Positions 37,441-48,086 of a stretch of DNA of 64,000 bases are shown in pieces. The notes beneath the pieces are model-generated. The model made no database searches and was not told the origin of the DNA. It saw only the letters and a program-made list of their open reading frames with translations. The DNA is from Rhopalosiphum padi. Taxonomy: Eukaryota > Arthropoda > Insecta > Hemiptera > Aphididae. The DNA lies in assembly GCF_020882245.1 (NCBI RefSeq), contig NC_083600.1, positions 1,054,001-1,118,000 of the forward strand. Direction: 5' to 3'. The translations under genes were made by a program, and so were the position numbers. How positions within the stretch are numbered: position 1 is the first letter of the stretch; each line of letters opens with the position of its first letter.

Positions 37441-37811
37441 TTAAGAGGACGTTATACCCGCATGTGTTGTCTCTGTCTTACTAATGTAGATCATAGCAAA
37501 TTTTCGTTCAGCAGAACACATTTTGTGATGTTAGCTTTAATATTAGAGTCAATTTACCTATTATCAAACTTCAAGGTAATAATGTTATCTCAATGGCATC
37601 TCATAGGCTTTTATTGCTATTTTAATTTTTAAGCGAGTTACGAGCATTTTAAAGTTTTAATATTTTACATAATCATAACTCAATTAAAAATTAAGTAAAT
37701 TTACTCTAATATTAAAGCTAACGTCACAATATGTGTTCTGCTGAACGAAAATTTGTTATGATCTAAATTAGTAAGACAAAAACAACACATGCGGGTATAA
37801 CGTCCTCTTAA
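37441..37811. mobile_element. TTAA-flanked foldback MITE, copy C (best preserved)
   Basis: The element begins TTAAGAGGACGTTATACC and ends with the exact inverse of that terminus, GGTATAACGTCCTCTTAA. The two arms match over about 115 bp with few differences (e.g. shared TTCGTTCAGCAGAACACAT and TAGCTTTAATATTAGAG), separated by an AT-rich middle. The TTAA ends fit a piggyBac-type target site. No ORF. Confidence 0.8.
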
Positions 37812-38184
37812 ACATAATATTATAATGAATATTTTTATTAATAGCTATAGGTTGTAATATGTTTTATGGTCGTTCTGGAACTAGTGTAACAAAAGGCGTA
37901 AGTTACTACGAATTGTTTTATTCACAGATAACATAATTTGCATTCAATAAAATATCATTTAAAGTTAAGATTATATTCAATTCTTTAAGTCTTACCTAAT
38001 AGTAAAAATTTACAATTTATAAAATTAAAACTGAAAAGAAGGAAATATATAAAATTTTTAATTTTACATTCAACCCAGAAATGGTAAAAATAAGAATGAA
38101 AGTTCTCCTTATTATCATTACTATTATATTTTACTATTTTTTCACAGTTTATTAAAAATTTTAAATAATTTTGTTTAATATATA

Positions 38185-38911
38185 GAGGGTGATCCTTTTA
38201 TAATTAAACACTCATTATTTCGTTAAGTATTGACTTTTTTTCATTTTTTTTTTAAAATATTTTATTTCATGCTTTTTTCAAATTATATGAAATTTTTTAT
38301 TTTTTTTCACCCTTTTATTTAATAGTGATACCACTATAAATTTTTGATTTTCAAATAGCAACCTATATATTTAAAATGTATTAAATTAATAGGGCTATTT
38401 TTTATGAATTCTAATGATTTTTAACTCAATTATTATTTTTCGTTAAATTTTTTTGACGAGATATAGCTTTTCAAAGTTGGGCGGTTTTCGATTTTTATAA
38501 AAATTCTTGTTTCATATAATCATAACATGTAATAAACTCATTATCGAATATTGGCGCAGTAATGAACTTTTTACTTTTACTTATAAATAATAACTCGTAG
38601 GGCAGAAACTTAAAAACCTCAAACCACCCAATTTTAAGCAGCTATAACTCATTAACGGTTAAATGAAAAATTATAATTTTAACATAAAAATTCATAAAAA
38701 AATAGCCCTACTATTTTTTGAAATTTTAAATATAGGTTTCCATTTAAAAATCAAAAGTTGATAGTGATTTTACTATTAAATATAAGGATGAAAAATAAAA
38801 ATGTTATATAGCTTTAGAAAAGCATGAAATTAACTATTTTGAATAAAAAAAATTGAAAAAAGTCAACACTTTTTGAAATAATGAATGTTTAATGATAAAA
38901 GAATTACCCTG
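38185..38911. mobile_element. 727-bp TA-flanked foldback element with arms of about 300 bp
   Basis: The left end GAGGGTGATCCTTTTATAAT and the inverted right end CAGGGTAATTCTTTTATCAT pair, and pairing continues through TAAACACTCATTATTTCG, GGGCTATTTTTTATGAATTC and the GGGCGGTTTTCGATTTTT / GGGTGGTTTGAGGTTTTT blocks, leaving only a short loop near 38520-38580. TA flanks both sides. A single diverged arm of the same family is at 59640. No coding frame; RNA copied through it could fold into a very long hairpin. Confidence 0.75.
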
Positions 38912-38952
38912 TAGTAGGTATACATGACTAAAAGTGTACATTAAAGTCCCGG

Positions 38953-41900
38953 TTGACGCAGAAAATATATTATTTTACAACAAATAAATTCTATCGACAA
39001 CACATAATAGCTCTTACTCAGGTTTTTCACCATACAAAAAGAGTTTCACTTTATACTCATACGGTTATCGCTGGTTATACGTTTATAATGTTTATATATT
39101 ATGTTAAATCCTGTATTTATTACAATAAGTTAATAACACGTCATATTCCCATAAAATATAGCATAAACAGAAATATAGGTATAGCCGGTAAGGTATAGAT
39201 ATAGTAGGTATCTTCTTGTGATCCCATATTGACCGGCCATAATACGTACCTATATATTATATTATTTTACGACCATTAATTATTATTCACCACTATATTA
39301 GATATGTATGAGTGGAATGCACCTATGTATTTATATATTGTTTTCGTTGATCAAAAGATTACATCGAATGCGATTTTTTAAACGAATTCAATAATTTCAT
39401 ACGATTACGTATTGCACACAATATTATTTTAATAAGCCGCGTGCCCGATCCACCACTGAACATTGTCCGGGCGTGTGAAGAGTCACTTTCGTTACCGTCA
39501 TTCATGTCTAACGCATGAACGCGATTTATAATAAATATTATAGGACGGTCATTAGCATTTACAACACTGTGATTTGCACACAGGAATGAGTAGTACTTTG
39601 TTAAATACAATATTGTATATTGTATCTTGGGCTTTAATTATAACACTGGTATTACAGGCATAGACTACGATGAGAGTTACAATATTTTATCATGGCATAC
39701 ATTACTTATAATATACAATAACTAATTAGTTCAATTCTTACTAAATTAAAAATAAAATATTTTAAAATTTTGAAAATGCAAAAATGTGAAGTTGATAATA
39801 GTCGTATTTCGAACATTAATCACAAGTATTACCTAAGTCATAAATTAAAAAATATTTTAAGCGTTTTTTAGGTAAAAATAATACTATAGTAAAAACTAGG
39901 ATATAGTTCCACAGTGGAAATATATACATTTATGTGAAAAGCTATGCTTTATTTTAAAATAAATTTTTAATATTTTCTTATTTTATTTTATTTATTCATA
40001 GGCATTATATAAATATATATATATAATGTGTCATTTGAAATTATCAAGTACCTATACATTTGAATTCTTTGTTTTTTTTGTATTTACCTACAACATGTTT
40101 GTAACTAAGTGCACTGTTTAAAAATAGATCAATGGATCTGCTAGTACCTATCTAAATACATTTGTTGAGTATCCCATAATAATATTTTTATAATTAATTA
40201 TATTATTTGTATAATTATATTTTTGTCGAAATATTATTAAATTTCATAAAATATTCATACGTCTTGTCCAACATTCAAAATTGTACACACTCATCCATGT
40301 ATATGGTACGGGTAATATATTATTATATTTAATCATTTTTAAAAACAATATTATGGGTGTCATTGCGCAGTCCTGCGGCCGACGGGTGCGCTGCAAACTT
40401 GTTTGGGTTGCAAATGACCTAGTATCATAATATTATTATTGTTATTATATCAGTGTAAAACAATTGGATTTTACGTTTTATTCAATTCTATAACACTAAT
40501 TAATAAAATAAATATATTACATGAAAATATTGTGCCCAAGGTCGGAAAAAATTAATAATGCTGCTATACATTGTACAACATACATTATAATATAATGTAT
40601 GTTGTACAAACACTGATGAAAATTTCAATGTGATCCCAAGAAAATGTGCGAATATGTGTGTGTACACATAACAAGGTCTGTTGTAGGAACTTATGTATGA
40701 CTATTATTTTTGTTGTACCTACGTGTCTTTTTGTCACGTATATTATATATACATATATATATATATATATACGGTATAAAATACGTATACCTATTGCAGC
40801 GTATCCCTTAAATACACTTAATATTATATTATATTTAATACTATACTAAATATGAAACATATAGTCCATACTCCATATCATTATATATTATACTTGTACG
40901 CGATCTTTTATGTGGTTTTTGTTTATTATATACGCATATACACACACACCGCGAGCCAGTTTACATTATCTTCGTTTGTTGTCTGCAAAATATATGTATA
41001 CATATAGATAATATATTATTATATATTATTATTATTATCATTATATAGTTTTGTTGCTTGTTTTTGTTGTTGTTTTTTTATCGAACGTATTTCGTAAAAC
41101 CTTGAAAAATCTTAAATTTGGCAAATTAATTCGACGTTTGAAAAGAAAACTGATAGAAATAATAATAAGACTCTATTTATGTTCTATTTTTTTTTTAAAT
41201 TACACGCGCAATGACTTGCGGTGAGCTCACTTACTTAGCATACGTCAAACATAATATCTAACGTATTGGCGGAGAGTGTTTAATCTATGTAGACGTATAG
41301 TTCGAGTTACATGCTGGAAAAACGCCCAATTTCAATATAAAAGTATGTACAATTTGTTGTTTTACTTACATATGGATAGATGTAAAATAAAATTTATTTA
41401 CTGTGCATAAAAATAATTAATTTTCGTGATTCTGTCTAAATATATCATTAAACAGTTATTTTTGTTGAGTTAACCCAATATGTTTAGGTGCCTATATTTA
41501 AATTATTTGTTTTTTATCGTCACGAAATATAATTATATTTAATACATTGATTATTATTTCGCTATTTATATAGAGAGACACAAGGTTGGTTTTTCGTGTA
41601 AGTAAATAGGTACTTATTAAATACCTAGGTAAATATACTAATTTGATCAATTATCGTGTTCCAATAGTTAGCAGTCAAAATTTTCTATCAAAATTAATAA
41701 ATAATAACATACATTTACAAAACTACATTTCATAGAATTATTGTTACGCTGGTATTTTTTTATAATATGTGAAATGACTGAATTCAAATATATTAAAAAG
41801 CTTATAAATAATTTTGAAAAAGACAATTTTCATATTTTCATTCATAGTTCAACACAATATTATTGTTATTGTTCAACATACTTATAAGTCGTAGCAAACA

Positions 41901-44100
41901 TTTCTGGATTTTTATGGTTTGCTAAATTATTCAGTGAAAAATATTTTTTTACGATCATGATAAAGTTATTAATGATGTAATTTTTAAATCGTAAACATAA
42001 GCAGATAATATGTATTATAGCCAACCAGGTCATATATTTATATTTTCTTACGCGATTTCGAACACATACATATTTTTTTATTATTATTATTATTGTATTC
42101 TTTTATTAAATTAATCCAAGAGTTTCGTGTATCGTTAAAAAATATGTATCTAAGCAAGTTGTGTACATACGTAAACTATCTATACTTTTATATCTTATAA
42201 TACACAGTTCGAATTCAACGCAGTTCACGTATTTTTTATCTGAATGATAGACGGGTATTCAATGTAAAGACCTTACGTAAGAAAATTCCATAGGAATAAT
42301 ACATATATTTATAAAGGTGTATAATGTATATAATATGTATATGTACAGTAGGTATAGGTATATACTGTATAAGATGAGGATGTGTTTGAATGCATTGTTT
42401 TATTGTAAAATTTACTCTTACTTTCACGACACAATTAAATACAACACTTGGAGCTATTGGTTAGGTGTTATTGAGCCAACGTGATAATTATTGAACTGTG
42501 ATTTAAAAAAATCAAAAATAAATAAATTAGATTTCGCAATCGTCTAGGTATATTTAAAACATGCGCACTTGTTGCTCATGTATAATACAGAGCTGCAGGT
42601 GCAGGTTTGATTTAATTTAATTAGTTTACTTTAATAACACTTTAAATAGTTAGATGTTAGATCACAATAATTTCTACCTAATAAAATGGTTATTTATGTT
42701 TCTTGTAAAAATCTATCAATTGACTTGTATTATTTATTTGTAAATCTGTATAACTATATCGTCTTTGATCTACCTATATTCAGTATTTACTTGGCTCAAT
42801 ATTATTTGAACATTTTATAAACGTGTATATAAATATAGCCAATATAGGTATCAGTACCTATAGGTAAAAATAATTAAAAGTACCCAAGTTATAAATTAGG
42901 TTCATAGTAATCAAAGACATTTTACTTGCATATACAAATAATTGAAAAGCTGAACTTTGTTTGTCGCGGTTTTGAAATGATTTTACAACTGTATTTCTAA
43001 AATGCTGTAACACATAGATGATAGATACTTCACCTAGGTTTGTTATTGTAAATCGTGTTGCGTGTGTAAACATTATAGGCAGTATGTATTTTATACAATA
43101 TTTACATATTTTAATATTAATTATAATATAATACCAACATGGCTATATACATAATACATATTAGTATCTATTGAGTTAGTTAGATAGGTAAAATATAAAA
43201 TAATATCATCAACGTCAGCTTAGTTATATTGTTAGTATTGTTACTGTTATTTTCTAAACTAAATTTATTTTTGTTTACGTTTGCATAAACCGAAATGACT
43301 AATGGGTATTTGACTCTGACTCCTTTCACTATTACATTCGAGATTCGCATACGATGTAATTTATTTTATAATAAATAAGTACGTTTATTTGAATGAATTT
43401 TTTTCTTAACTCGAAAAAAAAAGAGATGATGCAATTTAAAGAACACGGACAAAAAGATCACGTTTGACAACGTACTTTAAATTTAAGCAAGAAGGAAAGA
43501 GTATAATATCGTATAATAGTTGCATAAGCTACTGTATTTATACAAACGTGTAATAATACGGAAAATATAATATAATTGATTGAGTTGGAATTCAAATAGA
43601 TATATGTGGGAGTAAATAGCAAACAATTATATTTCATAGTAGGTAACATTAATTATTATTATAATGAACAATATCAAATTGATTTTATAAAAAAACACGA
43701 TAAAAGTATCTTTTTTTACTCATTTATGATTTACATTTTACATATGGATGACATGGGAATTGATATATTTGTAACAATATCGAGTATTCACTGTAGAAAA
43801 TCTTGACTTAATGTTATAGAATATATTAATATATTATTAAATCAATTTTAAGTATTGTCTATTTTTTTTAAAATATATTTAATAGGTATTATCTACGGTT
43901 ATAGTACTATATAACTACAACATTTTTATTTGATCATTGGAAATTAATTTTTTTAATCTAGTTTTGATAATACTAAAATGGTAGAATACTACTTATTATA
44001 AGTACTTAAGTACTACTATAGGTACTTATAAAATTTTCGATTTATCATGTTTTCAAAATATTTGGAACTAAGCTACGATTTTTCAACATGCCTTGATACT
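38953..44100. other. AT-rich non-coding DNA (probable first intron of the transporter)
   Basis: No gene could be supported. A GC-richer patch at 39420-39560 carries a short minus-strand frame (MNDGNESDSSHARTMFSGG) with no recognisable family. A perfect palindrome lies at 40571-40609. TA microsatellites occur near 40745-40770. Confidence 0.45.
40571..40609. repeat. Perfect 39-nt palindrome (19-bp arms, 1-nt centre)
   Basis: TTGTACAACATACATTATA is followed by a single A and its exact reverse complement. No adjacent transposon ends were recognised. It may be a cruciform-prone sequence or two abutting inverted repeat ends. Confidence 0.85.
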
Positions 44101-44439
44101 ATACCCGGTATATACCAAGTTCAGACTTAGTCACACCTTTAATCCTTCACTTGGGTCTTTCATTAACAACCCTAATTCATTATTCATTTTTTCTATCTCT
44201 AAGCTCTGGTGTATTTCTTAGTAAATAGAAATCAACTTTAACAACACATCCGTAGAAGGATGGCATTAAATAGGCAGTTGACAATTATTGTACTATTTAT
44301 ATCCAAGTTACTATGTTACCAAAACTCCTGGAAAAATGAATGAAGCCAAATTTATATGATACATTTAAATTAAGTATACTTTGATAAAAAACAACGTATT
44401 TTTCGCAAATTTAAATCAACAGAAACCTGCAATTATTTA

Positions 44440-44935
44440 ACTGTTCATTACTCTTATTTAATTGATTTCATAAAAGCAAGTGGTCACGTGGATAAAATTT
44501 ACATAGATCTCAAGTAGACTTTTGATCCGGTTGAATCATTAATTTTGAGAAACTCGGTATAGGATTTCCATTACAGCATGGTTCTTATTTTATTTGTCTA
44601 ATAAGTCATTTTTTATCAAAGTAAATTAATATTTGTTAAATAATGTAATTGGTATTTCTGGTGAACTTCAGAACGACCATCTATACCCCTTGATCATTAT
44701 ATTTATGATATTGAGTTCGCCATCAAATTATGTAAATATTATCTTTTATTTGCCAATAACTTAAAAATCTATCTACCAATTAATTCATTTGAAGACTCAA
44801 AACAGTTACAAAATGATCTAAATGAATTTTCGAAATAGTCTTTCAATTAACCAACCTTTTTGAGTGTAAAGTTTTACGGGTCATAGGCTTTATAAATCAA
44901 AACTGTTCCAAATTTTAAAACCTTAACTGTCTTTA
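44440..44935 (+). pseudogene. Decayed jockey-like LINE reverse transcriptase fragment
   Basis: Conceptual translation shows broken remnants of non-LTR reverse transcriptase: the VDKIYIDLK-stop-TFDPV segment corresponds to catalytic motif A (usually Y-x-D-F-x-K-A-F-D), RPSIPLDHYIYDIEFAIKLC to the region between motifs B and C, and LLFANNLKIYLPINSFEDSK to motif C, where the usual FADD has become FANN. LQNDLNEFSK and SVKFYGS follow, as in the thumb. Stops and frame changes make it dead. Coordinates are approximate. Confidence 0.65.
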
Positions 44936-46150
44936 AGTATTATATTATTCTCTTGTCAAGTCTGTATTATAATATTTGAGTAATGTTTTATATTAATTTC
45001 GGAATTTTAAACAAAATTATTTAATTTATATACTTAATTCACAACATAAACTAAAAATATAATAATTAATATCAGTTAAAATTACATGTATTTATTGTAT
45101 ATACATATTTATAGTGTATTTGTTTCAAATTGTTTTTATATTTCTCTTATTTCTTCTTCTCTGTTAATATATTAAATATAAATATATTAGATCTATGCTG
45201 TATAATTTTAGGTAAATAATAATAATAACTGGACTCATTACCTCTTATTTCAACGATTAATTTATGATCCTGTTGTTCATAAATACACAGAATATACGAA
45301 CTTTTTTCTTTTGATAAAACATCCATATTCATGTCAGCATTCAGCATTTTTATATATGTACAGTAAGCACTTAAGATAACAATGTAGAATAAACGTAACA
45401 ATTTGTTATTTAATTTTTTTATTGGTGGATTTATATTAATGGATATTATTATAGCTCGAATAAATTATAACACATATTATACTCTATTAAAAAGACAATT
45501 TTAAATTAATATAAATATTCAAAGTAATTCATCTTTATTCAGATTCTATTATTAAATTTTAATCTATAAATTTGGAACCTGTGACTGTGGTTTGTAGAAG
45601 TAAACAAATTAAACAATATATAAATACATAATATACTAATAATTATACTCTCCAAACCCAGTACCATTTACCCACGAAGACTAACTAGGTTAACGTAATA
45701 GACGTGACTATAAAGCTAAGGGATTAAAAGGGAATAATAGAAAAACCTTTACAGTCTTTCAATCTCGACATGATAAAAATATGAGTAAGTAATTATATTG
45801 TTATACACAAGCATTAAATAAAAATTATAGACGGCTTTTAAAATTATAAACAGAATTTATATTATCTAAATATAATATACAGATAGGAACAATGAACATT
45901 ATGTACCTATTGCAATTTACAAACTAAACTTTTCGATATGTAGTAACAAATTAAAAATTGTTTATCGTTTTAATTTTACATGACACTTTTGTTAAATTAG
46001 TCATAAATTAAAATATTGACGGTTATTACTTATTAGTTATTGCTAATTCGGTACATTGACACGAACGCTTTGTTCAGAACCTTGTCAAGGGTATTTCCTT
46101 AAGAAGACAACAATGATTGGAAATATTTAATTTTAATCATGTATATAAAA

Positions 46151-46161
46151 TATAAATAATC
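46151..46161. repeat. Target-site duplication (left) of the LINE insertion
   Basis: TATAAATAATC here is repeated exactly at 46814-46824 on the far side of the element, a hallmark of target-primed insertion. Confidence 0.75.
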
Positions 46162-46411
46162 TTTTTTTTTTTTTTTTTTTAACAAAATTTTATATTACGC
46201 AATCTGTTACAATTAATGAACAATAAGCTTAAGTGATAAAATAGAACAGTAGACAGAGAAAGACAGAGGGAAGAGACCACCCATCGGAGGTACTTCAGCA
46301 TGATATAATTTAAAGTTTTAATCCTAAAATAATAATAAAAGTAACGATATTACAATGAGTACATAGTAGTTATAACTTATAAGTAGCAAACATCATACAT
46401 ATATAAATATA

Positions 46412-46413
<2 letters not shown>

Positions 46414-46459
<46 letters not shown>
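46414..46459. repeat. Homopolymer T46 (A46 on the element strand)
   Basis: Forty-six consecutive T directly after the LINE stop codon. It lies inside the element and is not its final tail, since the target duplications enclose a second poly(A) at 46162-46180. Confidence 0.9.
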
Positions 46460-46463
<4 letters not shown>

Positions 46464-46464
<1 letters not shown>

Positions 46465-46813
46465 TATATAAGCAGGTCACGACACCATTGCCTTTTTAGT
46501 CTTTTGTGTGGATTTCCTGGAAGAGTTGCAGATGATAGTTGGACGATAAGGGGATTAGAATGATGTGTTAACTTTTTATTGAATCGTTTATAGTGGAGCT
46601 TGGCTAGTTCAGTGACGGTGGGTAAATTGAAGTCAGAATGAAGGGTATTATTTGAAACATAGAAGGGAGCTTTAGAGATGACGCGAAGGACTTTGGATTG
46701 AAACCTTTGTATACGGTTTGTATTTGATACTTTGGCTGAGCCCCATAACTGCAAACCGTAAGACCAGATGGGTCTGAGTAGTAGTTTATACAGCAGTAAT
46801 TTAGTAGGTAACT
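46464..46813 (-). pseudogene. LINE ORF2 C-terminal fragment (jockey-type polymerase protein)
   Basis: Open frame reading LPTKLLLYKLLLRPIWSYG, then LQLWGSAKVSNTNRIQRFQS, KVLRVISKAPFYVSNNTLH, DFNLPTVTEL, ending KRLKRQWCRDLLI and a stop. 'RPIWSYG.QLWG' and 'NRIQRFQSK.LR.I..AP.YV' are typical of the region after the reverse transcriptase in aphid/insect jockey elements. The frame is intact to its stop, so the insertion is probably not ancient. There is no catalytic domain, so no activity. Confidence 0.8.
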
Positions 46814-47712
46814 TATAAATAATCTATATACATTATTATGAATAATTTATTTTATATTTATATAATAATAAATAGTATATTGCTACGCTTACAACTTAAC
46901 TTTTAAATTTAACTTTAACATTGACCTAACCATTTACAGAAAATTAGTATTAATGGTTTTGGACGCTATCTGATTATAACGTGATGATTCAGGACAAGGG
47001 ATCGATAAAAGTATCTAATATTCCTTTAATCGATAGTCGAATATGCATTCAAGTAAAATAACATTGAATGTCCTCCTTATGTCTTATATAGTATAAAGTA
47101 TGTATTTAAAATAATATTATTATAATATTATACATGATTTTGATAGTCATCGTGTTTTCTACTTAAATGCTCAGTGACACACTTGAGATCATTGTACTTA
47201 AACTATATGATTTTATTAAATATATAATAATAAAACTGCGATATATTGTGTATAAAGTATATCATACAAACACCAAGTATATTGTATAATGTAACAACGT
47301 ATAATATAAATAAATACATTATACCAATATAGCTGTTATAGACTAGTAGTATTAAATTTTATAATGAAATAGTGTTTTAAATTTGTGAAATAATTAATGA
47401 TTAATAAGAGAATATATTTTGTTAAACGCGAATATAAACTACATATTTTAATAATTATTTAATAATAATAATAAAAGAGTATATATTTTAAATTAACAAA
47501 ATAAATGGTATAAAATATTAAAATGTGGTTGATCATGAAAATATATAATATGGTATTATAGATCAATAGTCGAAGGGATAAATAATGATGAAATTCAGTA
47601 AGTAAGAAGAAAGTAATATGTGTCGTCGTGAAAATTTATAATATTTTTAAATTTCTCGACACTCTTATTTCAATTATTGCTAAATCGATCGACGTTTCGT
47701 TAAAATGTTTAG

Positions 47713-48086
47713 TGACAGACGATGCGAAAAAAACACAATCAAACGTCTGCTGTAGTGACAAAGAGCGTGACAACAACAAGCAGTCATCGACTATCACCAA
47801 GTCGGATGGCGACCCGGTACAAACGGCACTTGGTGACTTCGGTTGGTGGCAGTTTTGGATAACGTTCGCCTTGTCCCTGTTGAAGTTTCCGATTGCTTGG
47901 CACCAGTTGGCAATTATATTTTTGGCTGCCAAATCGCCGTTTCGGTGCGATGTTGGTGACGGGTCAACAACACTGTTTAACGTGACTGATAGATGCAATT
48001 CCCCCGACCCGGTCACGCACGACATGACACCATGCCATAAATTCGTCTACGATAGATCCGTGTTTCAGGAGACCATAATCACCGAG
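47713..48086 (+). CDS. Transporter exon 1: N-terminus, TM1, first extracellular loop
   Basis: The open frame begins at 47592 after a TGA and has no ATG before TM1. In frame, the acceptor-like GTTAAAATGTTTAG at 47699-47712 precedes TGACAGACGATGCG, so an upstream exon ending in A would give ATG-ACA-GAC. The product would start MTDDAKKTQSNV, then DPVQTALGDFGWWQFWITF (entry to TM1). The loop has NVTDRCNSPDPVTHDMTPCH. The exon ends ...TIITE in phase 0 before GTACAATG. Alternative: a GTG start at 47628, which is unlikely in an animal. Confidence 0.75.

Larger units (their letters stand above)
46162..46813 (-). mobile_element. 5'-truncated jockey-like LINE insertion
   Basis: On the minus strand the element starts mid-ORF at about 46813, encodes the C-terminal end of the polymerase protein, then a 3' UTR holding an internal A46 tract (46414-46459), and ends in a poly(A) of 19 (46162-46180). 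Identical 11-bp flanks (46151-46161 and 46814-46824) show it is one insertion rather than two. Heavy 5' truncation is normal for LINEs. Confidence 0.8.

Noticed and set aside
39359..39610. 83-codon minus-strand frame with a polar middle (MNDGNESDSSHARTMFSGG)
   Set aside because: Slightly GC-rich but no flanking splice sites could be defended and no family was recognised.
47636..48025. 129-codon minus-strand frame
   Set aside because: Antisense shadow of transporter exon 1.
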